Part shown: positions 7,950 through 15,279 of the stretch, in pieces
Layout of the letters: each line of letters starts with the position of its first letter
Position numbering within the stretch: position 1 is the first letter of the stretch
Assembly (NCBI GenBank): GCA_934401915.1
Contig: CAKRSV010000016.1
Location: 1-29,428 of the forward strand
Direction of reading: 5' to 3'
From: an uncultured Lachnospiraceae bacterium
GTDB lineage: Bacteria; Bacillota; Clostridia; Lachnospirales; Lachnospiraceae
DNA length: 29,428 bases
Notes under the pieces: model-generated
The model's database searches: none
The model's input: only the letters and a program-made list of their open reading frames with translations
Told to the model about the DNA's origin: nothing
Made by a program: the position numbers and the translations under genes

Positions 7950-10900
7950 ATGAAAGTATCTTTGGATCAAAGTAGTGCGAACAAAAATGTAGACAGGGCA
8001 ATAACCGCATATCGAAACACCCAGACGGCAAGGATGGACAACCGGACGGGTGAACACGCATTAGACATTTCTGGCATAGTTATGGATAACAACGCTTACA
8101 CAGGTCACGGAAAGACCGCAGAAGAGGTTATGCAGGATGCGGGGCAGATTGACGTTGCCACGCAGAGAGACTATATGACAGTAATGTCTAATACTATGTC
8201 TGAGGAAGATTTCAGCCGGCTTCAGGAAGAAGGCGGCCAGCCGGGGGACATGGAGATAGAAGAGGTTGTTACCATTGTCGATACCATAAAGGCAGAACTG
8301 CTCAGGGGAGGAACGCAGGTCGCGGGCTATACGGACGACCTGGATGCGGATACCCTGCGTGAGATCACGGGGAGCGATGCGTTTGCGCAGGAGCTTCTGA
8401 GACAGTTTGCAAAGTATGATATTCCGGTGACACGCGAGAACGTGACAGCCGTCAAGCAGGCATATGACCAGGCGGCGGGACTGGAAACACCGGACGACGG
8501 AACTGTAAAATATATGATCGAGAACCAGATGGATCCGACCATTGACAACCTGTACCGGGCAGGGTACAGCTCCTATGCGGACAGCAACGCGCAGGGACGC
8601 GGTTACTACCGGGAAGAGGGAAGCGCTTATTATGCGAAGAAAGCGGAGCAGTACGACTGGGAACAGATCCGCGAGCAGATGGAAAAAGTGATCGACCAGG
8701 CGGGACTGTCTGTGGATGAAGACACGATGGAAGAGGCAAAGTGGCTGATCGAGTCGGGAATCCCGCTTACCGGGGAGACGCTCTTGGCGCTCCATGCGAT
8801 CCGGGGACTGGAGCTGCCGCAGGACAGAGAACAGGTGATACAGGCGGCTGCCGCAGCGATCGCAGACGGAAAGAGCGCAGGGGAGGCAAACCTTGCCGAT
8901 CCGATGAGCGGACTGCAGAAGGCGCAGGAATATACAGAGATCCTTTCCACGATCGAGGAGGAGACGGTCGATCAGGCAGTACAGGATGGAAAAGAGCTGA
9001 CGATCGAGAATCTTGCCAGGATACAGCAGGAGAGGGAATCCGGCGATGCAGGACAGGAAGGGCAGGCTTCCGCAGAAGAGACCTACACGCCGGAGCAGAT
9101 CACCGCGAGAAGAAAACTGGAGGAAGCCCGGCTGAAGCTGACGGTCGAGGCGAATCTGAAGCTGCTCCGGAGCGGCATCTCCATTGATACGACAGAGCTT
9201 TCCAGGCTGGTTGACGCGCTGAAGGAGATGGAGGAGGCGCAGACCAGAACGCGCTGGGGTGACACGGAGGATGCGAAGAGCCGGGAGAGCCTTTTGCAGG
9301 AAACAAAGCAGAAGCTGGCAGCGCTTCCGTATCTGCCGGCAGCAGTCATCGGAAGATACGTGACGGAAGAGGAACTGTTCACGATCGGCAGAGTTTACGA
9401 CGACGGTTGTGCGCTGAGAGATTCCTACGAGGCGGCGAGACAGTCCTACGAGACGCTCATGACCGCACCCAGGGCGGATATGGGAGATTCGATCCGCAAG
9501 GCATTTCGGAATGTGGACGACATTCTTCAGGATATGGGACTGGAAGCATCGGAGGAAAACCGGCGCGCTGTGCGTATCCTGGGGTACAACAGCATAGAGA
9601 TCACACAGGACAATGTAGATGTGGTCAAAAAGTATGATCTGGAGCTGCGTGAGACGATCCGCAAGATGACGCCGCAGGCGACCTTGCAGGCGATCCGCGA
9701 CGGCGTGAATCCGCTGACGATGTCGATGGAGGAGCTGAACGCTTATCTGGATTCGACACAGCAGGCGGCAGACGAAAAGGAAGAGAAATTCAGTAAGTTT
9801 CTGTATAAGCTGGAGCAGAACAAGGAGATCCTGCCGGAGGAGAGAGAGTCCTATATCGGAATCTTCCGGATGTTCCGGCAGTTGGAAAAGACCGACGATG
9901 CAGCGGTCGGAAGCTTGATGAAGCAGGGAAGCGAGCTTTCTTTTGAAAATCTTCTGACGGCGATGCGCAGCACCCGGAAAAAGGGGATGGATTACGCGGT
10001 CGATGACAGCTTTGGCGGAGTGAACAGCGTAAGACAGGGAAAATCCATCACAGAGCAGATCAAGGCAGGCTTCGGTGCTTACGAGCGCAGTCTTGCCGGA
10101 CAGATCGCAGATGCGATGGAGCCGGAGATGCTTCAAAATATGGAACTTTCGCCGGATATGACGCTGGAACAGTTTGCAGAGCAGATGCAGCAGGCACAGA
10201 AGGATGAGGAGCTGGAGAGCAGCTACCGCAGAGAGAGCATGCAGGAAATGCAGAATGTCTCGGAGGTAGAGGACGCGGTGATCCGCGAGCTGCTTGATTA
10301 CGGACAGCGCATGACGCCGAACAACCTGACGGCGGCACAGCAGCTCCGCAGGAAAGGCGCAGAGCTTTATAAAAAGCTCAATGATCTGGCGAAATCTGCC
10401 GATAAAGAAGAGTGGAAAGAAAAAGCATCGGAGCTGATCGAAAATCTGGACGGCGAAGAAGAGACGCAGGCAGCGTATGAGCAGATGCAGCAGAGTCTGC
10501 AGGAGCTTGTAGACGGCGCAAAGGAGCAGGCGACCGGTTATCTTGACCTGAAAGCGCTGCAAAGCGTCAACCGGCAGCTCAGTCTGGCGGGCGATCTGGC
10601 GCGGGAGGAGAATTATCAGATCCCGGTGGAGATCGATGGGGAACTGACCGCCATCAATCTGAAGATCCTGCACGGCAGGGAGGGCGGTAAAGTCAGTGCT
10701 TCCCTGGAGACAGAAAAGTTCGGGCATGTGGCGGCACACTTTGCGGTGCGCGGAGAAAGCGTATCGGGTTACGTGGTATGTGACAGTCCGGAAGGGGCTG
10801 CGGCGCTTGAGCAAAAGATCGGACCGCTGAAAGAGCAGATGGCAGCAGAGCTTTCACAGGATGCATCTGGAAAGGAAACGACCGTCGGGGATGTCCGCGT

Positions 10901-11024
10901 GATCTACAGCAGAGAGAACCGTGACGAGGGCTATGAAAAAGATGATCTGGATACGGATCCGCAGATCGAGACGGCAGACCTTTACCGGATCGCCAAGTCC
11001 TTTATCAAAACGGTTGCAAGATAA
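7950..11024 (+). CDS. Large SigD-controlled protein, helical repeats with possible FliK-like C-terminus
   Basis: A 1024-residue protein without signal peptide or membrane segment. Most of it is helical and Glu/Gln-rich. A short motif of the form [I/M/L]-[T/P/S]-x-E/N-[N/T]-[V/L] recurs (IPVTRENV, IPLTGETL, ELTIENL, IEITQDNV, RMTPNNL, ELSFENL), pointing to a degenerate internal repeat. The last ~160 residues (864-1024) switch to beta-rich sequence with the layout of the FliK/Flg_hook C-terminal domain: a strand with LTAINLKIL, a GGKVSASLET hairpin, then a helix ending the fold. I recall related Lachnospiraceae proteins carrying a DUF6240 label but cannot confirm it. ATG 7950 has GGAG six bases ahead. 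A SigD promoter upstream and flagellin 21 bp downstream place it in late flagellar assembly. Hook-length control, a filament-associated role, or a chaperone role remain open. Confidence 0.7.
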   Translation: MKVSLDQSSANKNVDRAITAYRNTQTARMDNRTGEHALDISGIVMDNNAYTGHGKTAEEVMQDAGQIDVATQRDYMTVMSNTMSEEDFSRLQEEGGQPGDMEIEEVVTIVDTIKAELLRGGTQVAGYTDDLDADTLREITGSDAFAQELLRQFAKYDIPVTRENVTAVKQAYDQAAGLETPDDGTVKYMIENQMDPTIDNLYRAGYSSYADSNAQGRGYYREEGSAYYAKKAEQYDWEQIREQMEKVIDQAGLSVDEDTMEEAKWLIESGIPLTGETLLALHAIRGLELPQDREQVIQAAAAAIADGKSAGEANLADPMSGLQKAQEYTEILSTIEEETVDQAVQDGKELTIENLARIQQERESGDAGQEGQASAEETYTPEQITARRKLEEARLKLTVEANLKLLRSGISIDTTELSRLVDALKEMEEAQTRTRWGDTEDAKSRESLLQETKQKLAALPYLPAAVIGRYVTEEELFTIGRVYDDGCALRDSYEAARQSYETLMTAPRADMGDSIRKAFRNVDDILQDMGLEASEENRRAVRILGYNSIEITQDNVDVVKKYDLELRETIRKMTPQATLQAIRDGVNPLTMSMEELNAYLDSTQQAADEKEEKFSKFLYKLEQNKEILPEERESYIGIFRMFRQLEKTDDAAVGSLMKQGSELSFENLLTAMRSTRKKGMDYAVDDSFGGVNSVRQGKSITEQIKAGFGAYERSLAGQIADAMEPEMLQNMELSPDMTLEQFAEQMQQAQKDEELESSYRRESMQEMQNVSEVEDAVIRELLDYGQRMTPNNLTAAQQLRRKGAELYKKLNDLAKSADKEEWKEKASELIENLDGEEETQAAYEQMQQSLQELVDGAKEQATGYLDLKALQSVNRQLSLAGDLAREENYQIPVEIDGELTAINLKILHGREGGKVSASLETEKFGHVAAHFAVRGESVSGYVVCDSPEGAAALEQKIGPLKEQMAAELSQDASGKETTVGDVRVIYSRENRDEGYEKDDLDTDPQIETADLYRIAKSFIKTVAR

Positions 11025-11045
11025 TGGGTATAATGGAGGGAAAAT

Positions 11046-12209
11046 ATGAGAATCAATTATAATGTGGCGGCAATGAGGGCGAACAACGCGCTGAACATAT
11101 CGGACAGAAAGGTATCCAAGTCTTTGGAAAAGCTATCCTCCGGATTGAAGATCACACAGGCGAAGGATGCGCCGGCAGGCTATGCGATCGGCCGCAGAAT
11201 GAATGCGCAGATCGAAGGACTTTCCGTGGCTTCCAAGGACGCCAACAATGGAATCTCCATTATCGAGACGGCGGACGGAGCGCTTTCCGAAGTACATGAA
11301 ATGCTGCAGAGAATGAATGAGCTTGCGATCAAGGGAGCGACCGGAACGCTGACAACGACAGACCGTTCCATGCTCCAGTCGGAGATGAAGCAGCTCAAGC
11401 AGGAGGTTACCAGGATCGCGCGCGATACCGAGTTTAACGGGCAGACCATTCTGGACGGCAGCTTTGACCTCAAGGGTTATACCAACAACAACAAAGTAAA
11501 GATCGATTATTATGCAGACGAGGTTCTCAGCAAGAAATACACAGTCGATCAGCTTACGGTAAAATATACAGAGACAGGCGAGATCGATCTCGCGGCAACG
11601 GCAGCTACCTGTGTTCTCGGAGAGGGATTTCCGAAGGGAGCCAAGATCACGGAGGTGGACGGCGACAAGCTGACGATCACAGCGGATCAGGGCTTTGAGA
11701 TCCGTCTCAAGGTGAAGGCAGATCCGATCACAGACGCTGACGGAAAGATCACAGGTTATAATGATGTGGATCTGGCGAGCGCCGGAAACGAGCTGATCCT
11801 GGATGCGACCGGAATCGGTGCGATGGATACGCAGATCGGCGCTAACGAGGGACAGCAGCTGGAGATCCGGATTCCGACGATCTCTCTGGACCGGCTTGGC
11901 ATTGAATATTCGGACCTGTCCACACAGGACAGCAGCAGCGCGGCGATCGTGGATATCAAGGGAGCGATCCTCTATGTATCTGATGCAAGAAGCCGTCTGG
12001 GTGCATATCAGAACCGTCTGGAGCACACCATCAGCAACCTTGGAGTCACGTCGGAGAACATGACGGCGTCATACTCCAGGATCATGGACGTCGATATGGC
12101 GGAGGAGATGACCAACTACACGACCGAGCAGGTGATCTCACAGGCAGCGACATCTATGCTGGCACAGGCAAACGAAAGACCTTCGCAGGTATTACAGCTT
12201 TTACAGTAG
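11046..12209 (+). CDS. fliC: Flagellin
   Basis: A 387-residue filament subunit exported by the flagellar type III system. Residues 1-~140 form the conserved N-terminal D0/D1 coiled-coil (N-Y-N-V at 4-7, LSSGLKI at 30-36, DAPAGYAIGRRM at 41-52, and a D-T-E-F-N-G motif near 131-136). Residues ~145-290 are a variable surface domain of beta type. The C-terminal D1/D0 helices run from about 300, ending in SMLAQANERPSQVLQLLQ. In the TLR5-contact helix the sequence is QRMNELAIKGA (88-98), with Asn91 where TLR5-activating flagellins have Arg. GGAGGG lies six bases before ATG 11046. The gap to the upstream gene is only 21 bp with no promoter of its own, so transcription from the SigD promoter at 7869 is likely. 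Confidence 0.96.
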   Translation: MRINYNVAAMRANNALNISDRKVSKSLEKLSSGLKITQAKDAPAGYAIGRRMNAQIEGLSVASKDANNGISIIETADGALSEVHEMLQRMNELAIKGATGTLTTTDRSMLQSEMKQLKQEVTRIARDTEFNGQTILDGSFDLKGYTNNNKVKIDYYADEVLSKKYTVDQLTVKYTETGEIDLAATAATCVLGEGFPKGAKITEVDGDKLTITADQGFEIRLKVKADPITDADGKITGYNDVDLASAGNELILDATGIGAMDTQIGANEGQQLEIRIPTISLDRLGIEYSDLSTQDSSSAAIVDIKGAILYVSDARSRLGAYQNRLEHTISNLGVTSENMTASYSRIMDVDMAEEMTNYTTEQVISQAATSMLAQANERPSQVLQLLQ

Positions 12210-12216
12210 GGATGGG

Positions 12217-12257
12217 GTGCGCGTAAGGGCAGACAGAGCCCGGAAGCCGCACGGACG
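12217..12257 (+). promoter_or_regulatory. Structured fliS leader with CsrA-like GGA motifs
   Basis: An outer stem GTGCG (12217-12221) / CGCAC (12248-12252) encloses an inner stem GGGC (12227-12230) / GCCC (12238-12241). Directly after comes CACGGACG (12250-12257), which fits the CsrA core CANGGANG, and two more GGA triplets up to the fliS ribosome-binding site. CsrA with FliW controls flagellin translation in Bacillus; its action here is inferred. No T-run follows, so it is not a terminator. Confidence 0.4.
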
Positions 12258-12274
12258 CAGGAATGGAGAAGTAT

Positions 12275-12751
12275 ATGACCAGAGAAATGAAACAGGAATT
12301 TACCCTGCGTATCACGCAGGCAAATAAAACACAGCTTATCACGATCTTGTATGAAATGGTCCTGCTGTATATTGACGAGGCGCAGGAAGCCCTTGAGAAA
12401 GAGGATAAGACGGCTTTCAGGTCGGCGATCCGGAAGATCAGAGGATGTATGAACGAGTTGACATCTTCTCTCAACTTCGAGTATGAGATCGCCCAGAACC
12501 TGATGCAGCTTTATCTGTATGTGAACCGCGAGCTGGTTCAGGCGGGGATGCGCTATGAAAAGGAGAATCTGGAGCACATCCGGTTTGTGATCGCAGAGCT
12601 TCAGAAAGCCTATCAGCAGATCGAGGGTCAGGATGTATCGGGTCCGGTCATGGGCAACACGCAGACTGTGTACGCAGGGCTGACCTACGGACGCAATACG
12701 CTTACCGAGAATATCTCGGATCCGTATGCCAACAGAGGCTTTTGCGTATAA
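12275..12751 (+). CDS. fliS: Flagellar export chaperone FliS
   Basis: A 158-residue, all-helical protein of FliS type. FliS binds the C-terminal D0 segment of flagellin in the cytosol, keeps it unpolymerised and hands it to the export gate. The family pattern is visible: Q-A-N-K-T-Q-L-I-T-I-L-Y-E early, the long amphipathic helix AQEALEKEDKTAFRSAI, then the E-L-T-S-S-L-N-F-E segment and the Y-x-Y-V-N-R-E-L helix. The ~40-residue tail after residue 115 is longer than usual and probably disordered. An ATG at 12263 has no ribosome-binding site at a usable distance; ATG 12275 has GGAG six bases ahead. It follows flagellin by 65 bp, the classical partner arrangement. Confidence 0.87.
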   Translation: MTREMKQEFTLRITQANKTQLITILYEMVLLYIDEAQEALEKEDKTAFRSAIRKIRGCMNELTSSLNFEYEIAQNLMQLYLYVNRELVQAGMRYEKENLEHIRFVIAELQKAYQQIEGQDVSGPVMGNTQTVYAGLTYGRNTLTENISDPYANRGFCV

Positions 12752-12758
12752 CAACCGG

Positions 12759-13043
12759 CTAATAAACGGGCGTACAGAATCGTTTCGGACGTTTTTCATC
12801 GGGCAGCGGAGTCATCTCGGCTGCCCTTTCTAACAGGTATTTGTAGCGCTTCATAATGGCGTTCACTTCATAGATATAGCAGTCGATCAGATCCGGGTCG
12901 GTTGCGTTGTCAAATCCGCAGTAAGCGGTTTCCAGATCGGAGCGTGCCTGCTCCAGTTCCTCAAGAATCGACATTTTTTTCCCAAAAACCAGCTCGTCCG
13001 AGTCGTCTACCGGACAGGGACTTTGACGAAAAAAGAATTTCAT
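12759..13043 (-). CDS. DUF2508 (YaaL-like) family protein
   Basis: A 94-residue basic-ended helical protein matching the DUF2508/YaaL family: a first helix ILEELEQARSDLETA, the family hallmark D-P-D-L-I-D-x-x-I-Y-E, and a second helix ending RYKYLLERAAE. Function is unknown; in Firmicutes the gene usually lies next to bofA, as here, although the two are divergent in this genome. ATG 13043 has GGAGG five bases ahead; the frame extends to a GTG at 13055 that would lie inside that ribosome-binding site, so I reject it. It converges on fliS with seven bases between the stop codons. A 6-bp inverted repeat (TATCCA/TGGATA) lies upstream around 13077-13093. Confidence 0.85.
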   Translation of the reverse strand: MKFFFRQSPCPVDDSDELVFGKKMSILEELEQARSDLETAYCGFDNATDPDLIDCYIYEVNAIMKRYKYLLERAAEMTPLPDEKRPKRFCTPVY

Positions 13044-13241
13044 AAATACCTCCACAGTTTCCTTTTATAGTAAGTATATCCAAAAAATGGATAGATATTC
13101 GTCCAATCAGACGGGATCGTGATACGATGCGCGATTTGGGCAGCCGGAGAGCCGCAAACGTATTTCAGGAATATGGGACAGACATCAGTCATATCTTATA
13201 GGGAAAGACAGGTTGCAAAAGGAAGAGACAGGTTGGATAAT

Positions 13242-13505
13242 ATGAGCGGAATGGCAGCGATCGCGGGGGTGTGCGTGCTGGTGCTGCTGATAGTGACAAA
13301 AGGGAAAAAGGCGGAGATCGCGATCAATTTTCTGCTGCGTGCGGTGACCGGAGCTGTGGGGATCTATTTCATCAATTTCTTCCTGGGCGCCCAGCATCTC
13401 GCTGTCTCGGTAGGGATCAATCCGGTGACGCTTTTGACATCCGGATTCCTTGGATTTCCGGGGGTTGCGGTACTTTACGGGATCAGTTTTTTTGAAAATT
13501 TGTGA
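13242..13505 (+). CDS. bofA: Pro-sigmaK processing inhibitor BofA family protein
   Basis: An 87-residue membrane protein, the usual BofA length. Two hydrophobic segments are seen (about 3-20 and 28-48), then the conserved tail N-P-V-T-L-L-T-S-G-F-L-G-F-P-G-V-A-V-L-Y-G. In Bacillus, BofA holds the SpoIVFB protease inactive in the outer forespore membrane until SpoIVFA is cleaved, timing sigma-K activation. Its presence suggests a spore-forming ancestry but does not prove sporulation, since many Clostridia keep it outside that pathway. ATG 13242 has only a weak AGG upstream; a TTG at 13233 is an alternative. It stands alone: the Tad promoter follows 37 bp downstream. Confidence 0.88.
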   Translation: MSGMAAIAGVCVLVLLIVTKGKKAEIAINFLLRAVTGAVGIYFINFFLGAQHLAVSVGINPVTLLTSGFLGFPGVAVLYGISFFENL

Positions 13506-13541
13506 GTATTCTACAAAAATAATTTTTTTGAGAAAAGCCAC

Positions 13542-13570
13542 TGGACAAATGAAAGAGCACTGATTATAAT
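13542..13570 (+). promoter_or_regulatory. Sigma-A promoter of the Tad pilus operon
   Basis: TGGACA (13542-13547), 17-nt spacer, TATAAT (13565-13570): one mismatch from full consensus. Transcription would start near 13577, leaving a leader of about 140 nt before the first pilus gene. No SigD-type element is visible, so the pilus is under housekeeping initiation, unlike the flagellar block. Confidence 0.82.
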
Positions 13571-13576
13571 TCAAAA

Positions 13577-13717
13577 CAAGTTCATTCGAAACTCAAGAAA
13601 TTCTATGACAGGCGGCAAGCCTGCATCTATGTTTTAAGACATCGGGAACATCTTCCCATGATTTCAACGAGTCAGATGGATAAACACAAAAAGGACAAGC
13701 GGATCAGGAGGTGATCT
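13577..13717 (+). promoter_or_regulatory. Structured 5' leader of the Tad operon
   Basis: Three consecutive stems: CAGGC/GCCTG (13609-13623, loop of five), ATGT/ACAT (13629-13642), GGGAA/TTCCC (13644-13657, loop of four). They are followed by an unstructured A-rich stretch and a full AGGAGGTGA ribosome-binding site (13706-13714). TCTATG flanks the first stem as a direct repeat. I could not match it to a known riboswitch, including c-di-GMP classes I and II. Confidence 0.5.
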
Positions 13718-14251
13718 ATTGGACTGAACAGTTTTCAGAGCGTTTTATTGCTTTACCTTTTTTTCATGGCAATTTCGGATCTTCATACGGACAGGATCCC
13801 TAACGGTTTTCTATTGACGGGGATTCTGACAGGTCTTTTTGGCAGCTTCTGGCAGTACGGAGCAAATGGTCTGCTGCAGAGCGCTGTGTCGATGGCGGCA
13901 GCTTTTCTGCTGACATACCCTGTATTTAAAATTGGCGCGCTGGGTGGCGGCGATATCAAGGTATTTCTTGTGATTGGAAGTTTTCTTCCGGTGAGAGAGT
14001 GTCTCGTTATCATGGCTGCCGCGTTTCTGGCGGGCGGCGTTTTTTCCGTCGGGAAACTTCTCGCGGAGAAAAACGGACGGGAGAGGCTGTACTACTTTTT
14101 TTCTTACGTGGGCGAGGTGGCGAGATCAGGGCATTTCCGGATCTACGGCGAGGACTGGAAAGAAGACCGTGTGAGATACCGTAAGAACAAGATTCACTTT
14201 ACGGTCCCGATCCTGATCGGGGCGGCACTCAGGATAGGAGGTTTGATTTGA
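13718..14251 (+). CDS. Prepilin peptidase (A24, CpaA/TadV type), first copy
   Basis: A membrane aspartyl protease of about 177 residues that removes leader peptides from type IV-like prepilins at the cytoplasmic membrane face. The two catalytic aspartates are visible: D21 in A-I-S-D-L (after the first membrane helix) and D79 in L-G-G-G-D-I-K. Further hydrophobic segments follow. Start: the perfect AGGAGGTGA ends a few bases before an in-frame ATT at 13718. No ATG or GTG exists in frame; CTG 13724 is 12 bases from AGGAGG and TTG 13748 would cut into the first membrane helix. The TTG at 13719 is well placed but reads TTG GAC TGA in another frame. I therefore take ATT as the most likely start. 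First gene of the pilus operon; its stop overlaps the start of tadZ by four bases. Confidence 0.82.
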   Translation: MGLNSFQSVLLLYLFFMAISDLHTDRIPNGFLLTGILTGLFGSFWQYGANGLLQSAVSMAAAFLLTYPVFKIGALGGGDIKVFLVIGSFLPVRECLVIMAAAFLAGGVFSVGKLLAEKNGRERLYYFFSYVGEVARSGHFRIYGEDWKEDRVRYRKNKIHFTVPILIGAALRIGGLI

Positions 14252-15279
14252 GACAGACGGAAAAAGAAATATTTGCGATCTGTGATCCGGAGGAGGGCTA
14301 TGCGCTGCGGATGTCGGAATATCTTCTGAAAAAGGTGCGGATCCCATACGCTGTCCATCTTTTTACGGCGGCGGATGAGCTGCGCCGGTTTCTGGAAAGG
14401 AGAGAGATCAAGGTTTCATTGATGGCAGAGAGCATGGAAGGCGTGTTGCGGGAAGAGGGCGTTGCCACCCGCATGGGAAAGGTTTTCCTCTTGCAGGAAA
14501 CGCAGACAGAGCCGGCACATGACGGCGGCGGGAACGCACCCGTGCGGATCAGCAAGTACCAGGAGCCGGAGCAGATCGTGTCGCAGCTCCTCGAAAATCT
14601 CGGGGAGGAGGCAGCCTGGCATACGACGGCGCAGGAAAACACTTGCAGGCTGGTCGGCGTGTATTCGCCGGTAAGGCGGTGCCTTCAGACGCCCTTTGCC
14701 ATGACCATGGGGCAGATGCTTGCCAGGCAGCACCGGGTATTATACCTGAACTTCGAGTGCTATTCGGGGATGAGACAGCTTCTGAACCGGGAGTTCTCGG
14801 CAGATATTATGGATGTTATGTATTATTTCCGGTGCGCGCGGGACAAGCTCGCGGTCAGGATCGCAGCCATCACCCAGAATATCAATGGACTTGATTATAT
14901 ACCGCCGGTCTGCTCAAGTCTGGATTTCCGGGAGATCTGGGGGGAACAGTGGGTGGAACTGTGCCGGGAGCTTGCGGCGATCGGGGAATATGAATATCTG
15001 CTGCTGGATCTGGATGATGGGATGAACGGGCTGTTTGACCTGCTGAAGGAATGCTGCAGGATCTACACGATCACGAAGGACGACCGGGCGGCGGTGGCAA
15101 AGATGACGCATTACGAGGAGGTGCTTCGCTTTCATAACCGCGAGGATATCTCGGAGAGGACAAGGAAGTGCCGTTTTCCGGTCTTTTCCCACATTCCGCA
15201 GGATCTGACGGCGATGACGCACGGGGATCTTGCCAGATATGTGAGGTCGATCATTCAGGAGGATCTGTATGGAGCATAA
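14248..15279 (+). CDS. tadZ: TadZ/CpaE-like pilus localisation protein
   Basis: A 343-residue protein with an atypical receiver-like N-terminal domain (about 1-110) and a MinD/ParA-type C-terminal domain (about 133-343). TadZ/CpaE marks the cell position at which the Tad machine is built. The P-loop site reads GVYSPVRRCLQTPF (137-150), with no K-G-G-x-G-K-T, while the second-strand motif L-Y-L-N-F-E and the Walker-B-like LLLDLDD (251-257) remain. TadZ from Eubacterium rectale, whose structure is known, also has an atypical receiver and P-loop; this one has drifted further. The start is TTG 14248 with AGGAGG six bases ahead, overlapping the previous stop (TTGA). Position right before the ATPase supports the assignment. 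Confidence 0.85.
   Translation: MRQTEKEIFAICDPEEGYALRMSEYLLKKVRIPYAVHLFTAADELRRFLERREIKVSLMAESMEGVLREEGVATRMGKVFLLQETQTEPAHDGGGNAPVRISKYQEPEQIVSQLLENLGEEAAWHTTAQENTCRLVGVYSPVRRCLQTPFAMTMGQMLARQHRVLYLNFECYSGMRQLLNREFSADIMDVMYYFRCARDKLAVRIAAITQNINGLDYIPPVCSSLDFREIWGEQWVELCRELAAIGEYEYLLLDLDDGMNGLFDLLKECCRIYTITKDDRAAVAKMTHYEEVLRFHNREDISERTRKCRFPVFSHIPQDLTAMTHGDLARYVRSIIQEDLYGA

Noticed and set aside
5844..8057. Long open frame on the minus strand opposite glgB
   Set aside because: It lies fully antisense to a well-supported enzyme, shows Arg/His/Leu-rich composition typical of reversed codon bias and matches no family.
10398..10405. GCCGATAA inside the 1024-residue gene, as an internal SigD promoter for flagellin
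   Set aside because: The position 15 nt upstream reads CAAT rather than TAAA, and the site is 640 bp from flagellin.
8061..10814. 917-codon open frame on the minus strand opposite the 1024-residue gene
   Set aside because: Same antisense effect: Leu/Arg/Cys/His-rich, no motifs, no suitable ribosome-binding site. The plus-strand frame has a promoter, ribosome-binding site and flagellin context.
13577..13717. c-di-GMP riboswitch in the Tad leader
   Set aside because: The conserved core bases of classes I and II are absent; only simple hairpins are seen.
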